This document shows, piece after piece, positions 26,477 through 33,667 of a stretch of DNA of 64,000 bases; position 1 is the stretch's first letter; every line of letters begins with the position of its first letter. The stretch comes from Lacibacter sp. H375. Its GTDB lineage: Bacteria > Bacteroidota > Bacteroidia > Chitinophagales > Chitinophagaceae. The stretch is taken from the NCBI RefSeq assembly GCF_037892425.1, contig NZ_JBBKTT010000001.1, positions 2,232,001-2,296,000 on the forward strand, given 5' to 3'. The notes beneath the pieces are model-generated. The model searched no databases. It was not told the origin of the DNA and saw only the letters and a program-made list of their open reading frames with translations. The position numbers and the translations under genes are program-made.

Positions 26477-26917
26477 ATGTACACCGGACTGCTTCATTTA
26501 CACAATGTACTTCGCTGGGTAATTCTTATCCTGTTGATCATTGCTTTGTTCCAGGCATTTACCAAGAAAGGCGGCTTGCAGAAAACAAGTTTGTTCCTGC
26601 TCATTGCTGCGCACATTACGTTGTTGCTTGGGTTGTTTCAATACTTCAATAACGAAGCGGTAGGCTATCATATGATTGAACGTCTTGGTGGCTTTGGAAA
26701 TGTAATGAAAGACAGTTTCGCCCGTTTCTGGGTGGTTGAACATATCTCTGCTATGATCCTTGCAATTGTTATGATCACAATGGCAAGAGGCAGAGCAAAG
26801 AAGCAAAATTACAGCGCTGCTTCGTGGATGTATGTAATAGCACTCATCTTAATTCTTGCTGCTGTGCCTTGGCCTTTCCGTGAAGGAATTGCAAGGCCGT
26901 GGTTTCCCGGGATGTAA
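26477..26917 (+). CDS. Cytochrome-b-like small membrane protein
   Basis: 146 residues from the ATG at 26477 (an upstream GTG adds only unlikely residues). Four helices are visible; the N-terminal MYTGLLHLHNVLRWVILILL, a second helix with AAHITLLLGLFQYF, a third with VVEHISAMILAIVMITMARG, and a fourth before WPFREGIARPWFPGM. Histidines in helices 1, 2 and 3 could coordinate heme, and proteins of this type are often labelled 'cytochrome B' in Bacteroidota, but heme binding is not shown. A bidirectional terminator follows. Confidence 0.75.
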   Translation: MYTGLLHLHNVLRWVILILLIIALFQAFTKKGGLQKTSLFLLIAAHITLLLGLFQYFNNEAVGYHMIERLGGFGNVMKDSFARFWVVEHISAMILAIVMITMARGRAKKQNYSAASWMYVIALILILAAVPWPFREGIARPWFPGM

Positions 26918-26930
26918 AAAATAAATTGAA

Positions 26931-26959
26931 ACGCCCCGATTAATTCGGGGCGTTTTTTA
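26931..26959. terminator. Bidirectional terminator
   Basis: ACGCCCCGA (26931-26939) and TCGGGGCGT (26945-26953) form a nine-base stem with a TTAAT loop. TTTTTT follows on the plus strand and an A-rich flank precedes it, so it can serve the converging genes at 26477 and 26957. Confidence 0.85.
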
Positions 26960-27382
26960 TTTCTTCTTGTCTTCCCTGTAAAATATTTTGCTTACGATCT
27001 TCCAGCCATCTTTTGTTTTAATAAGACTCATCATGTCGTGAAAATAAAACGTGGGATACTCAATCGTGAGTTTGGCAGTAGCTGCATTCCCAAATACTTC
27101 TATTCTGTCGATCTTTGTTGTGCGGTTTTGTTTCACACCAGTATTTCTTGTGCGTGCCATAAAATCTTTCAATGATACATTCATCAACGTATCATTCCGC
27201 ATATAACGCATTTGCCCTGCCGGATCAAAGGCTTTCGAGAACATCACACTATCACCATTGGTGCCGCCAATGAGATAATAATTACAAACAGTTTCAATGT
27301 CTTTAATGGTTTGTGCATCGGCCTGAGCTCTTACAAGCGAATGCATAAAGAAAATACCAATGATGAGAAGGATCGGTTTCAT
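26957..27382 (-). CDS. Secreted NTF2-like (Lumazine_bd_2 type) protein
   Basis: 141 residues with signal peptide MKPILLIIGIFFMHSLVRAQ. The mature part shows the putative lumazine-binding/SnoaL-like pattern: IETVCNYYLIGGTNGDSVMF, AFDPAGQMRYMRNDTL, a central conserved DFMARTRNTG, and YFHDMMSLIKTKDGWKIVSKIF at the end. The fold is a cone-shaped barrel that binds small ligands or acts as a scaffold; no active site can be assigned. Confidence 0.8.
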   Translation of the reverse strand: MKPILLIIGIFFMHSLVRAQADAQTIKDIETVCNYYLIGGTNGDSVMFSKAFDPAGQMRYMRNDTLMNVSLKDFMARTRNTGVKQNRTTKIDRIEVFGNAATAKLTIEYPTFYFHDMMSLIKTKDGWKIVSKIFYREDKKK

Positions 27383-27441
27383 AATTTTTTATTTGCCGGA
27401 AAATAGAAAGTTCAATTGCAATTGATTCGTTAAAAATCAAT

Positions 27442-27548
27442 GAAAGGTCAAAGGAAGAAGGTAAAAGGTACAAGAAGAATGGTACAGAGACAAGGCTCAA
27501 GGCACAAATGTTGGGTCAACAACAAACTACAAATCACAAACTATAAAC
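27442..27548. repeat. Two 7-bp-phased tracts (AAGGT and ACAAACT families)
   Basis: From 27442 to about 27508 the gap reads GAAAGGT CAAAGGA AGAAGGT AAAAGGT ACAAGAA GAATGGT ACAGAGA CAAGGCT CAAGGCA, nine degenerate 7-base units. From 27522 to 27548 a second family follows: ACAAACT ACAAATC ACAAACT ATAAACT. Together they fill most of the gap between the NTF2-like protein and the aminotransferase. No gene is seen. Confidence 0.6.
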
Positions 27549-28646
27549 TTAACTTAACAAAGCCGCCGCCGCTTTTTTCATTTCATCCTGTGTGCCCACA
27601 CTTATGCGTAACCATTTTGTGCCTTCTTCAAATGTGCGTGCACCAACAATTCCTTTTGCTTCAAGCATTGCTTTTACGTCTTTTCCAAAGTTCGTTGTGT
27701 CGAAATAGATAAAACTTGTTTCTGATGGGATATAAGGAATGCCTGCTTTATCCAACGCTTTGCAGAAAATTGAACGGGCCAATGCATTTTCTTTTTTGCA
27801 GAAGTCGATAAAGTTTTTGTCTTTCAAAGCTGCTAATGCTCCGGCTAATGAAACAGCACTTGCTCCGGCATTTGCCCAAGGTTGTAATTCATTTAATTGT
27901 TTGATGGTAGTTGGGTGCGCCAACGCATAACCAACACGTGCACCTGCCATACCATAAATTTTTGAAAATGTTTTAGCGATCACAAGGTTGGGATAATCAT
28001 TCACTAAATGGGCCATGCTCGGTTCGCTGCTGAATTCGGTATAGGCTTCATCCAGTAAAATAATTGCTTTGGGTGCAATGTCTTTAATAAAAGCTTCAAG
28101 TTCTTTTGCCGGCAATACAGTACCTGTTGGGTTATTAGGATTGCAGATGTAAACGAGTTTTGTTTGATCGTTCATTGCTTCTTTCATCCGCTGCAAGTCA
28201 GTTATCTTTTTTTCAGTAAGCGGAACAAGTTTTATATCAAGACCTGTTTTGCGTGCAGCAGGCATCCACAAACGGAACGTAGGATCAGGCGCAACGGCAT
28301 TGCCTTTTTTCAACGCAGCCCAAACTGCAACAAGACCTAACAACTCAGATGAACCGGCACCCATCACAATATGTTCTTTTGTATGGCCTGTCAATGCGCC
28401 AATTTCTTCTCTTAGTTTAGTGGTAACATCCCATGGATATCGGTTGCTGCCATTCACTGCTTCCATCATTTGTTTTCGTGCTATGGGAGACGGGCCATGT
28501 GGATTTTCGTTTGAACTTAGTTTGATGATCTTTTCAACATCAGGTAGCTGAACAAATTTTTCTGCTTCGGCTGCAAAAAGATCCCTGCTCAATGTAAATG
28601 CAGCAAGAGTAAGAGCGGTTTGCTTCAGTAGGTCACGACGTTGCAT
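27549..28646 (-). CDS. Tat-exported PLP-dependent aminotransferase (HisC-like)
   Basis: 365 residues. It has the fold-type I aminotransferase features of the histidinol-phosphate aminotransferase group: KLSSNENPHGPSP, MGAGSSELLGLV, CNPNNPTGTVLP, LLDEAYTEFSSEP and TFSKIYGMAGARVGY, whose Lys is the PLP Schiff-base residue. The N-terminus MQRRDLLKQTALTLAAFTL is a twin-arginine-type signal, so the folded holoenzyme probably goes to the periplasm, which argues against a role in histidine synthesis. The substrate is unknown. It is not next to other his genes. Confidence 0.85.
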   Translation of the reverse strand: MQRRDLLKQTALTLAAFTLSRDLFAAEAEKFVQLPDVEKIIKLSSNENPHGPSPIARKQMMEAVNGSNRYPWDVTTKLREEIGALTGHTKEHIVMGAGSSELLGLVAVWAALKKGNAVAPDPTFRLWMPAARKTGLDIKLVPLTEKKITDLQRMKEAMNDQTKLVYICNPNNPTGTVLPAKELEAFIKDIAPKAIILLDEAYTEFSSEPSMAHLVNDYPNLVIAKTFSKIYGMAGARVGYALAHPTTIKQLNELQPWANAGASAVSLAGALAALKDKNFIDFCKKENALARSIFCKALDKAGIPYIPSETSFIYFDTTNFGKDVKAMLEAKGIVGARTFEEGTKWLRISVGTQDEMKKAAAALLS

Positions 28647-28708
28647 AACAGTTAATTTAGTTCCTGTAAGTTAATTCAAAAAAAGGATTTGTTATGGCTG
28701 CAATTCTG

Positions 28709-29203
28709 TCAACGTGGGCCAAGTTCAATCACTTCGCAATCCTTCATATTGGCTCCTTCAATTACAAAACGGATGAGCGTGCGTACTTTATGCCAGCCTT
28801 GTTTACCAGCAGCACCGGGGTTCATGTGCAGACAACTGATTTTATCATCATACATCACTTTCAAAATATGTGAATGACCTGCAATAAACAGGTTGGGTTG
28901 ATACAGCTGTAATTCTTTTCTTGTCTCAGGATTGTACTTGGGCGGCGCACCACCAATATGCCGCATCATCACTTTTACATCTTCGCAATGGAACACAAGT
29001 TGTTCAGGATAAACAGTGCGGATCTTATTATCATCAATATTGCCATAAACTCCTTTCAACTCTTTCCATTCCCTTAGTCGCTTGGCAATGTCTTCATCAC
29101 CAAAATCACCTGCATGCCATATTTCATCACAGTTCTTAAAATGATCAAAAACTGTTTCATCTAAAAATCCATGTGTATCTGAGATAAGTCCTATTCGTGT
29201 CAA
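28709..29203 (-). CDS. YfcE/MJ0936-type metallophosphoesterase
   Basis: 164 residues from a TTG at 29203, which gives the usual family start MTRIGLISDTHG; a second TTG at 29245 would add 14 residues and overlap the upstream gene. Calcineurin-like motifs are SDTHG, HAGDFGDED, GNIDD and GHSH, binding two metals. Members hydrolyse phosphodiesters; the natural substrate here is unknown. The gene is third in an operon after a bestrophin and an LCIB-type carbonic anhydrase, ten bases behind the latter if the preferred start is right. Confidence 0.85.
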   Translation of the reverse strand: MTRIGLISDTHGFLDETVFDHFKNCDEIWHAGDFGDEDIAKRLREWKELKGVYGNIDDNKIRTVYPEQLVFHCEDVKVMMRHIGGAPPKYNPETRKELQLYQPNLFIAGHSHILKVMYDDKISCLHMNPGAAGKQGWHKVRTLIRFVIEGANMKDCEVIELGPR

Positions 29204-29213
29204 ACCGGTTTGT

Positions 29214-29945
29214 TTAGAGGTAAGAAGTTCGTTGATCAGTTGCAAGATCGATCACATCAAAACGACGGGAGCAGTTGAATGAACCAACATCACTATCGCT
29301 GTTGATGAGAATAGCACCCATTAATATTACATACTTGCAATTGTATTTGGTTGCTGCCACCAGTTCGTTGATGCGTTTATCAATGGCTTCGTAAATTACT
29401 TCCGTTGCTTCTTTTAATGGAATAGAGGCACTTGCAATTCTGTTTCTTTCTTTTAGTAAGATCTGTTCAATGGTATTCATCTGGTAATCCAGTTCGGTAA
29501 TTTTTCCTTCTTCGATCGTGTTTGTTAAAAGTTTATTCAGCGCTCCTTTTGCTGCACCACAACAACCTGAATGATTATGCTGACCAATACGATGTATTTC
29601 ACCAACAGTACCATTTTTTGAAATACCGATGTGTGGCCCATAGTAGACAATTACAGCTCCTTCATCTGGTACATGACTTGCAAAAGCACTCATACCCGTT
29701 AAGCCGGTGAAGGGATAGCCATCAAGTCCACCCATTTTGAAAGGCCCAAGAAATTCATGAGCCCTTGCCGGGTATTGAATACTGTTTACATCATCACTGC
29801 AAATACTATCTGCCAGCATGATCTGTGCAGGTTCAAGATCAAGCCGGCTTTCAACAAAGTCAATTAGCCTGTTTACACTATCGATAGTGGTAATGGCAGT
29901 GGGATAATGTTGCCGTACAATAGCAAGTTTTTCTCTCTTCTTCAT
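29214..29945 (-). CDS. LCIB/LCIC-type (theta-class) carbonic anhydrase homologue
   Basis: 243 residues, no signal peptide. Residues 44-135 match the conserved core I know from the algal low-CO2-inducible proteins LCIB/LCIC: ADSICSDDVN (Cys49, Asp51), the Gly-rich stretch MGGLDGYPFTGLTGMSAFAS (71-90), HVPDEGAVIV with His91, GPHIGI, then HRIGQHNHSGCCGA (Cys128/Cys129). In LCIB structures zinc is bound by two cysteines and one histidine; Cys49, His91 and one of Cys128/129 fit these places. The enzyme class interconverts CO2 and bicarbonate. It follows the bestrophin gene by five bases, mirroring a partnership known in algae. Identification is by motif recall only, but the match is specific. Confidence 0.8.
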   Translation of the reverse strand: MKKREKLAIVRQHYPTAITTIDSVNRLIDFVESRLDLEPAQIMLADSICSDDVNSIQYPARAHEFLGPFKMGGLDGYPFTGLTGMSAFASHVPDEGAVIVYYGPHIGISKNGTVGEIHRIGQHNHSGCCGAAKGALNKLLTNTIEEGKITELDYQMNTIEQILLKERNRIASASIPLKEATEVIYEAIDKRINELVAATKYNCKYVILMGAILINSDSDVGSFNCSRRFDVIDLATDQRTSYL

Positions 29946-29950
29946 GGTGA

Positions 29951-31027
29951 TTACATTAAAATATTATTGATTGGTTGCAGTGCTGGTGGTATGTCTGTTT
30001 CATCGAGCATTTCAAGCATGTCAATTTCTATTGTTCTGCTTAATGCGGTAATGGGCACATCGTTGGCGCTACCTTCAAATGGGTTTTCAGTTGCTTCGCC
30101 TACACGTTCCAGTGAGGAGAACACCCAGTTAACGATCATACTGAATGGAATATTGAGCCATACAAAGTGTTCTCCCATTTTTTGGAATTCGTTGAGCAAA
30201 CCAAATGGTACCACCATAATAAACAGAACGATAAAAAATTTGTTGATGGATGCAAACTGCCGGGGATAAGGGAAGTTTTTTATTCGCTCACAACGTCCCT
30301 GGTGTTCAAATAATAATACCAGTTGATTTTCCAGTTCAATATAGTTGAGCGGCTCAACAGATCCCGCTGCTTTTACTTCTTTTAACTGTCTCGATTGCAG
30401 AGCAATTAATTGGGTTGCACGGTTCTTTTTTTCAAGAATATATTTCAACTCATTTTCAGGGAGCAATGGTTTCAATTCATCTTCTAGTTTTCCATGACGC
30501 TCGGGGATGCTGTAAAAACGCTGGTATTCCTGGTTATATTTTCTTTCTGTTGTTTCCCATTTGCGAGGTTCTCTTAACTGAAATCGTAAAGCAGTCAGCC
30601 AGGCTATATGGCGGTAAATGAGTTGTTGTTGAACAGTTTTATCTGTTACAAAATCCCTTGCCATCATTCCAAAAGAACGACTTGTATTTACAATTGATCC
30701 ATAGATTTGTCTTGCTTCCCAAAGCCGGTTATAGGTTTGTGTGTTTTTAAACCCTGCAATAAAAGCAGCGGCCGTACCAATCATAGCAATTGGCACCCAA
30801 GGAATAACCAGCCAATGCCATTCTAAAATGGCAAACAATACGGTAGGTATAGCCGATAATAAAAAGATAAAATAAATGTCTCTGCGGGTCCATACCAAAA
30901 ATTCTTTTAGTGTGTATTGATTACCGGCGTGCATATTGGTTGGTTGATGGTTGAAGATAAGTCTGGAACGATAAAAAGGGAAGATAAATCTATTTGTAAA
31001 TTTTTCAAACAAGCGTTGAATGGTCAC
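29951..31027 (-). CDS. Bestrophin family anion channel
   Basis: 358 residues. Bestrophins are pentameric anion channels; algal ones carry bicarbonate. Signatures are LVWTRRDIYFIFLLSAIPTV, MIGTAAAFIAGFKNTQTYNR leading to LWEARQIYGSIV, FPYPRQFASINKFFIVLF, and the C-terminal SLERVGEATENPFEGSANDV, which corresponds to the Ca-clasp/neck area. Four helices are visible. An internal ATG at 30934 (MHAGNQYTLKEF) is an alternative start that would remove a basic 31-residue leader. It is the first gene of the unit with the LCIB-type enzyme. Confidence 0.9.
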   Translation of the reverse strand: MTIQRLFEKFTNRFIFPFYRSRLIFNHQPTNMHAGNQYTLKEFLVWTRRDIYFIFLLSAIPTVLFAILEWHWLVIPWVPIAMIGTAAAFIAGFKNTQTYNRLWEARQIYGSIVNTSRSFGMMARDFVTDKTVQQQLIYRHIAWLTALRFQLREPRKWETTERKYNQEYQRFYSIPERHGKLEDELKPLLPENELKYILEKKNRATQLIALQSRQLKEVKAAGSVEPLNYIELENQLVLLFEHQGRCERIKNFPYPRQFASINKFFIVLFIMVVPFGLLNEFQKMGEHFVWLNIPFSMIVNWVFSSLERVGEATENPFEGSANDVPITALSRTIEIDMLEMLDETDIPPALQPINNILM

Positions 31028-31266
31028 GATTTACCCGAACAGATTTCTTAGCTTTGAATATGCCATTTTTCAGAAATTTCACTTACTGGATCGATAAACG
31101 GAAGTGGAAGTATATCTTTTTGCTTGCCACGCTGGAACTTTCACGGAGCTGAGATTATATTACTTTTCGCTGTTCATCAATGCGATCGGCGAATACGTAC
31201 CTATCTGCTGAATAAGGAAGTACTGTTGAACGAAAATTTTCAAATCATCAAATTTTTAAATTAGCC
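31028..31266 (+). other. 239-base gap upstream of hmgA with an 8-bp-phased tract
   Basis: A 30-codon frame at 31060-31152 (MPFFRNFTYWID...) has no support. Near 31236-31263 the DNA reads in 8-base steps (TCAAATCA TCAAATTT TTAAATTA), directly before hmgA. Promoters for the divergent bestrophin operon and hmgA must be here but no consensus was recognised. Confidence 0.4.
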
Positions 31267-32424
31267 ATGTCACACTATTATACATTGGGAAAAATCCCTC
31301 ATAAACGTCATACACAGTTTCGCAAGCCCGATGGTGGTTTGTATAGTGAACAATTATTTTCAACGGAAGGTTTCAGTGATGATTACTCGTTGCTCTATCA
31401 TTGTCACCCACCTACACAGATTATAAAGACAGAGCCGCAGATCGATGTCTCGCCCATTATTGCGGAAGAAAAAATGTTGCAGCATCGTTGTTTTGAAGGA
31501 TTCAATCTTAAACCCGGCGGAGAATTTTTAGAAAGTCGTGTACCTGTGTTGGTAAACAGCGATTGTCATATTGTATTGGCTGCACCAACAAGTGGAACAA
31601 AAGATTATTTCTACAAGAATACCGACGCAGATGAAATGATCTTTGTGCATGAGGGAAGTGGTACCGTTAAAACACAATATGGGCAATTGCCCTTTGGTTA
31701 CGGCGATTATATTGTATTGCCCAGGGGAACCATTTATCAAATTGAATTTAACGATGATAAGAATCGTTTGTTCATTGTTGAATCGTTTACGCCACTTCGT
31801 TACCCCAAACGTTACATGAGTAAGTATGGCCAGTTGATGGAGCATGCACCGTATTGCGAAAGGGATATCCGTAAACCGCAGGATCTGAAGACACATGATG
31901 AAGCAGGAGATTTCCTCATCAGGGCAAAGAAGAAGGGAATGTTATATGGTTTGCATTACGGTACACATCCGTTTGACGTTATAGGTTGGGATGGTTGCTG
32001 TTATCCATATATTTTTTCAATCCATGATTTTGAACCCATCACTGGCCGTGTGCATCAGCCACCACCTGTGCATCAAACTTTTGAAACGAATGCATTTGTG
32101 GTTTGTTCATTTGTGCCGAGGTTGTACGATTATCATCCCAATGCCATTCCTGCGCCATACAATCACAGTAATATTGATAGCGATGAAGTGATCTATTATG
32201 TGGATGGTGATTTTATGAGCCGCAAAAATGTAACAAGAGGCATGATTACACTGCATCCTGCCGGTATACCACACGGGCCACATCCAGGTGCAGTTGAAAA
32301 AAGTATTGGCGCCAAAGAAACCAAAGAGCTGGCGGTGATGGTGGATACGTTTCGTCCATTGATGCTGACCAGGCAGGCGTTGGATATTGAAAACGGTAAT
32401 TATGTAATGAGCTGGGCTGAGTAG
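31267..32424 (+). CDS. hmgA: Homogentisate 1,2-dioxygenase
   Basis: 385 residues. HmgA opens the ring of homogentisate to maleylacetoacetate in tyrosine and phenylalanine breakdown. Cupin-type motifs are visible: HCHPPTQI early, DEMIFVHEGSGTVKTQYG with YGDYIVLPRG (conserved fold), APYNHSNIDSDEVIYYVDG around the iron ligands, and HPAGIPHGPHPG, whose His is the third ligand. It is shorter than the 440-residue animal enzyme, matching the bacterial form. No other genes of the pathway are adjacent. A terminator follows. Confidence 0.92.
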   Translation: MSHYYTLGKIPHKRHTQFRKPDGGLYSEQLFSTEGFSDDYSLLYHCHPPTQIIKTEPQIDVSPIIAEEKMLQHRCFEGFNLKPGGEFLESRVPVLVNSDCHIVLAAPTSGTKDYFYKNTDADEMIFVHEGSGTVKTQYGQLPFGYGDYIVLPRGTIYQIEFNDDKNRLFIVESFTPLRYPKRYMSKYGQLMEHAPYCERDIRKPQDLKTHDEAGDFLIRAKKKGMLYGLHYGTHPFDVIGWDGCCYPYIFSIHDFEPITGRVHQPPPVHQTFETNAFVVCSFVPRLYDYHPNAIPAPYNHSNIDSDEVIYYVDGDFMSRKNVTRGMITLHPAGIPHGPHPGAVEKSIGAKETKELAVMVDTFRPLMLTRQALDIENGNYVMSWAE

Positions 32425-32440
32425 CTGATAGATAAACGAG

Positions 32441-32473
32441 AGTAAAGAGTTAGAAAAAGCTCTTTACTTTTTC
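32441..32473 (+). terminator. Rho-independent terminator after hmgA
   Basis: AGTAAAGAG (32441-32449) and CTCTTTACT (32460-32468) form a nine-base stem with a ten-base loop, followed by TTTTTCTT. It lies 17 bases after the hmgA stop. Confidence 0.8.
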
Positions 32474-32488
32474 TTATGAAGGGTATGG

Positions 32489-32857
32489 TTACTCCACCAC
32501 CTTTATCTCAAACTTCGCAGGTATTACAAACACATTGATAAAGTGCGATTTGATTTTTTTCTGATAACTCAGCGCTTCTGTCTTAGTCAAAAAATTCCCG
32601 AACCTTATTTTATAGTACGGACTTTGAAACATTAGAAATGTTTTCTGTTGTGGGTATTTGGTGAGCAGCAATGATTTTGCGTTAATGGCTTCCTTCCTGT
32701 CAATAGTATTCAATACCTGAAGTTGGTAGCCATTCACCATTTTTTTTGTGATAGTTTTTTCCTTGGCTGGAGCTGGAGTACTGGTTGTTTTTGGTCCTGT
32801 GCAGGCCGCCAGAACAACAGTAGTTAAAATGCTATAAATGATTGTTTTGATTTGCAT
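32489..32857 (-). CDS. SPOR-domain lipoprotein
   Basis: 122 residues from the ATG at 32857, which opens a lipoprotein signal (MQIKTIIYSILTTVVLAAC, Cys19); the longer frame upstream overlaps the tetR promoter and is unlikely. After a Thr/Pro/Lys linker comes a SPOR-like fold of about 70 residues: GYQLQVLNTIDRKEA, YKIRFGNFLTKTEALSYQKK and a final strand VFVIPAKFEIKVVE. SPOR domains bind denuded glycan strands of peptidoglycan at division sites. Confidence 0.78.
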   Translation of the reverse strand: MQIKTIIYSILTTVVLAACTGPKTTSTPAPAKEKTITKKMVNGYQLQVLNTIDRKEAINAKSLLLTKYPQQKTFLMFQSPYYKIRFGNFLTKTEALSYQKKIKSHFINVFVIPAKFEIKVVE

Positions 32858-32950
32858 TACTTCGGGATACACTGAACAGGCAAAATGCAAGCCAGAATTA
32901 TATTTCACGCTTCGCTTTAGTGAATCAATAGCAAAAGTTTGAAAAATAAA

Positions 32951-32981
32951 TTTGCCGGAAAGAAACATTCTTTTACTTTTG
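32951..32981 (+). promoter_or_regulatory. Promoter of tetR: TTTG-N19-TACTTTTG
   Basis: A -33 box TTTG (32951-32954) and a -7 box TACTTTTG (32974-32981) are separated by exactly 19 bases, matching the Bacteroidota housekeeping promoter. The operator-like palindrome begins on the next base, where transcription should start. Confidence 0.75.
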
Positions 32982-32997
32982 TTAACCATTTGGTTAA
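32982..32997. promoter_or_regulatory. Candidate TetR operator copy 1
   Basis: TTAACCA-TT-TGGTTAA is a perfect palindrome with seven-base arms just before the tetR ATG at 33003. A near-identical copy lies before the efflux genes at 33638-33653. Confidence 0.75.
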
Positions 32998-33002
32998 AAA
33001 TT

Positions 33003-33620
33003 ATGGCAAAGCGGATAAAAGATCAAAGTACAGAAGAAGTGATTCTGCAGGCGGCAAGAAAGGTCTTTATTAAGAAGGGGATGTATGGTGCACGTATGCA
33101 GGATATTGCTGATGAAGCGGGGATGAACAAAGCCTTGTTACATTACTACTTTGAGAGCAAGGATAAGCTATTTGAAAAGGTGTTTATGGAGGCAGCAGGC
33201 CACTTATTCCCGAAAGTAAATGAGGTGTTTAATTCGGATTCCAGCTTGTTTGAAAAGATCGAAAAGTTTTGCGATGAATATATTACCGTGGTGATGGAAA
33301 ACCCCTATCTGCCTTTGTTTGTAATGAATGAGGTGACGCAGGACCCGGAGTATTTTATGAAGAAGGTGTGGGGTGGAAAAAGCAAACCAGACCCATCAAA
33401 ATTTCTAGAGCAAATTGAAGTTGAGGTGAAAAAAGGAACCATCAAACCCATCAGCCCGTTGCAATTAATGATGAACCTTCTTTCGATGACCATTTTCCCG
33501 TTTATTGCCAAACCCATCATACAGATGAACCTTGGATTGGATGAATTCCAGTTCAGGCATGCGATGGAACAGAGGAAAAAAGACATCCCGAAGTTTATCA
33601 TTGATTCCATCAGGAAATAA
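33003..33620 (+). CDS. TetR family transcriptional regulator of the efflux operon
   Basis: 205 residues from the ATG at 33003 (an upstream frame start adds only hydrophobic residues). The N-terminal helix-turn-helix is clear: ILQAARKVFIKKGMYGARMQ then DIADEAGMNKALLHYYFESK (about residues 14-55). The rest is the helical ligand-binding domain. Two palindromes of the same sequence, one before itself and one before the efflux genes, suggest self-regulation and control of the exporter; an inducing compound would release it. The arrangement parallels CecR (YbiH) upstream of ybhGFSR in E. coli. Confidence 0.92.
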   Translation: MAKRIKDQSTEEVILQAARKVFIKKGMYGARMQDIADEAGMNKALLHYYFESKDKLFEKVFMEAAGHLFPKVNEVFNSDSSLFEKIEKFCDEYITVVMENPYLPLFVMNEVTQDPEYFMKKVWGGKSKPDPSKFLEQIEVEVKKGTIKPISPLQLMMNLLSMTIFPFIAKPIIQMNLGLDEFQFRHAMEQRKKDIPKFIIDSIRK

Positions 33621-33637
33621 TTTTTTTTGAACAGAAG

Positions 33638-33653
33638 TTAACTACTTGGTTAA
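33638..33653. promoter_or_regulatory. Candidate TetR operator copy 2
   Basis: TTAACTACTTGGTTAA matches the first copy at 14 of 16 bases (arms TTAACTA/TGGTTAA, one mismatch). It lies 14 bases before the ATG of the TolC-family gene, after a T-run with a TTTG at 33626-33629 that may be the -33 box. Confidence 0.72.
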
Positions 33654-33667
33654 ATAAATAGAATGTT

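Noticed and set aside
25888-27548. Repeated short units as a CRISPR array
   Set aside because: Units are 7 bases, degenerate and without spacers; no cas genes are in the window.
31060-31152. 30-codon frame MPFFRNFTYWID... upstream of hmgA
   Set aside because: Too short, no recognisable family and overlaps the divergent promoter region; possible gene remnant but unsupported.
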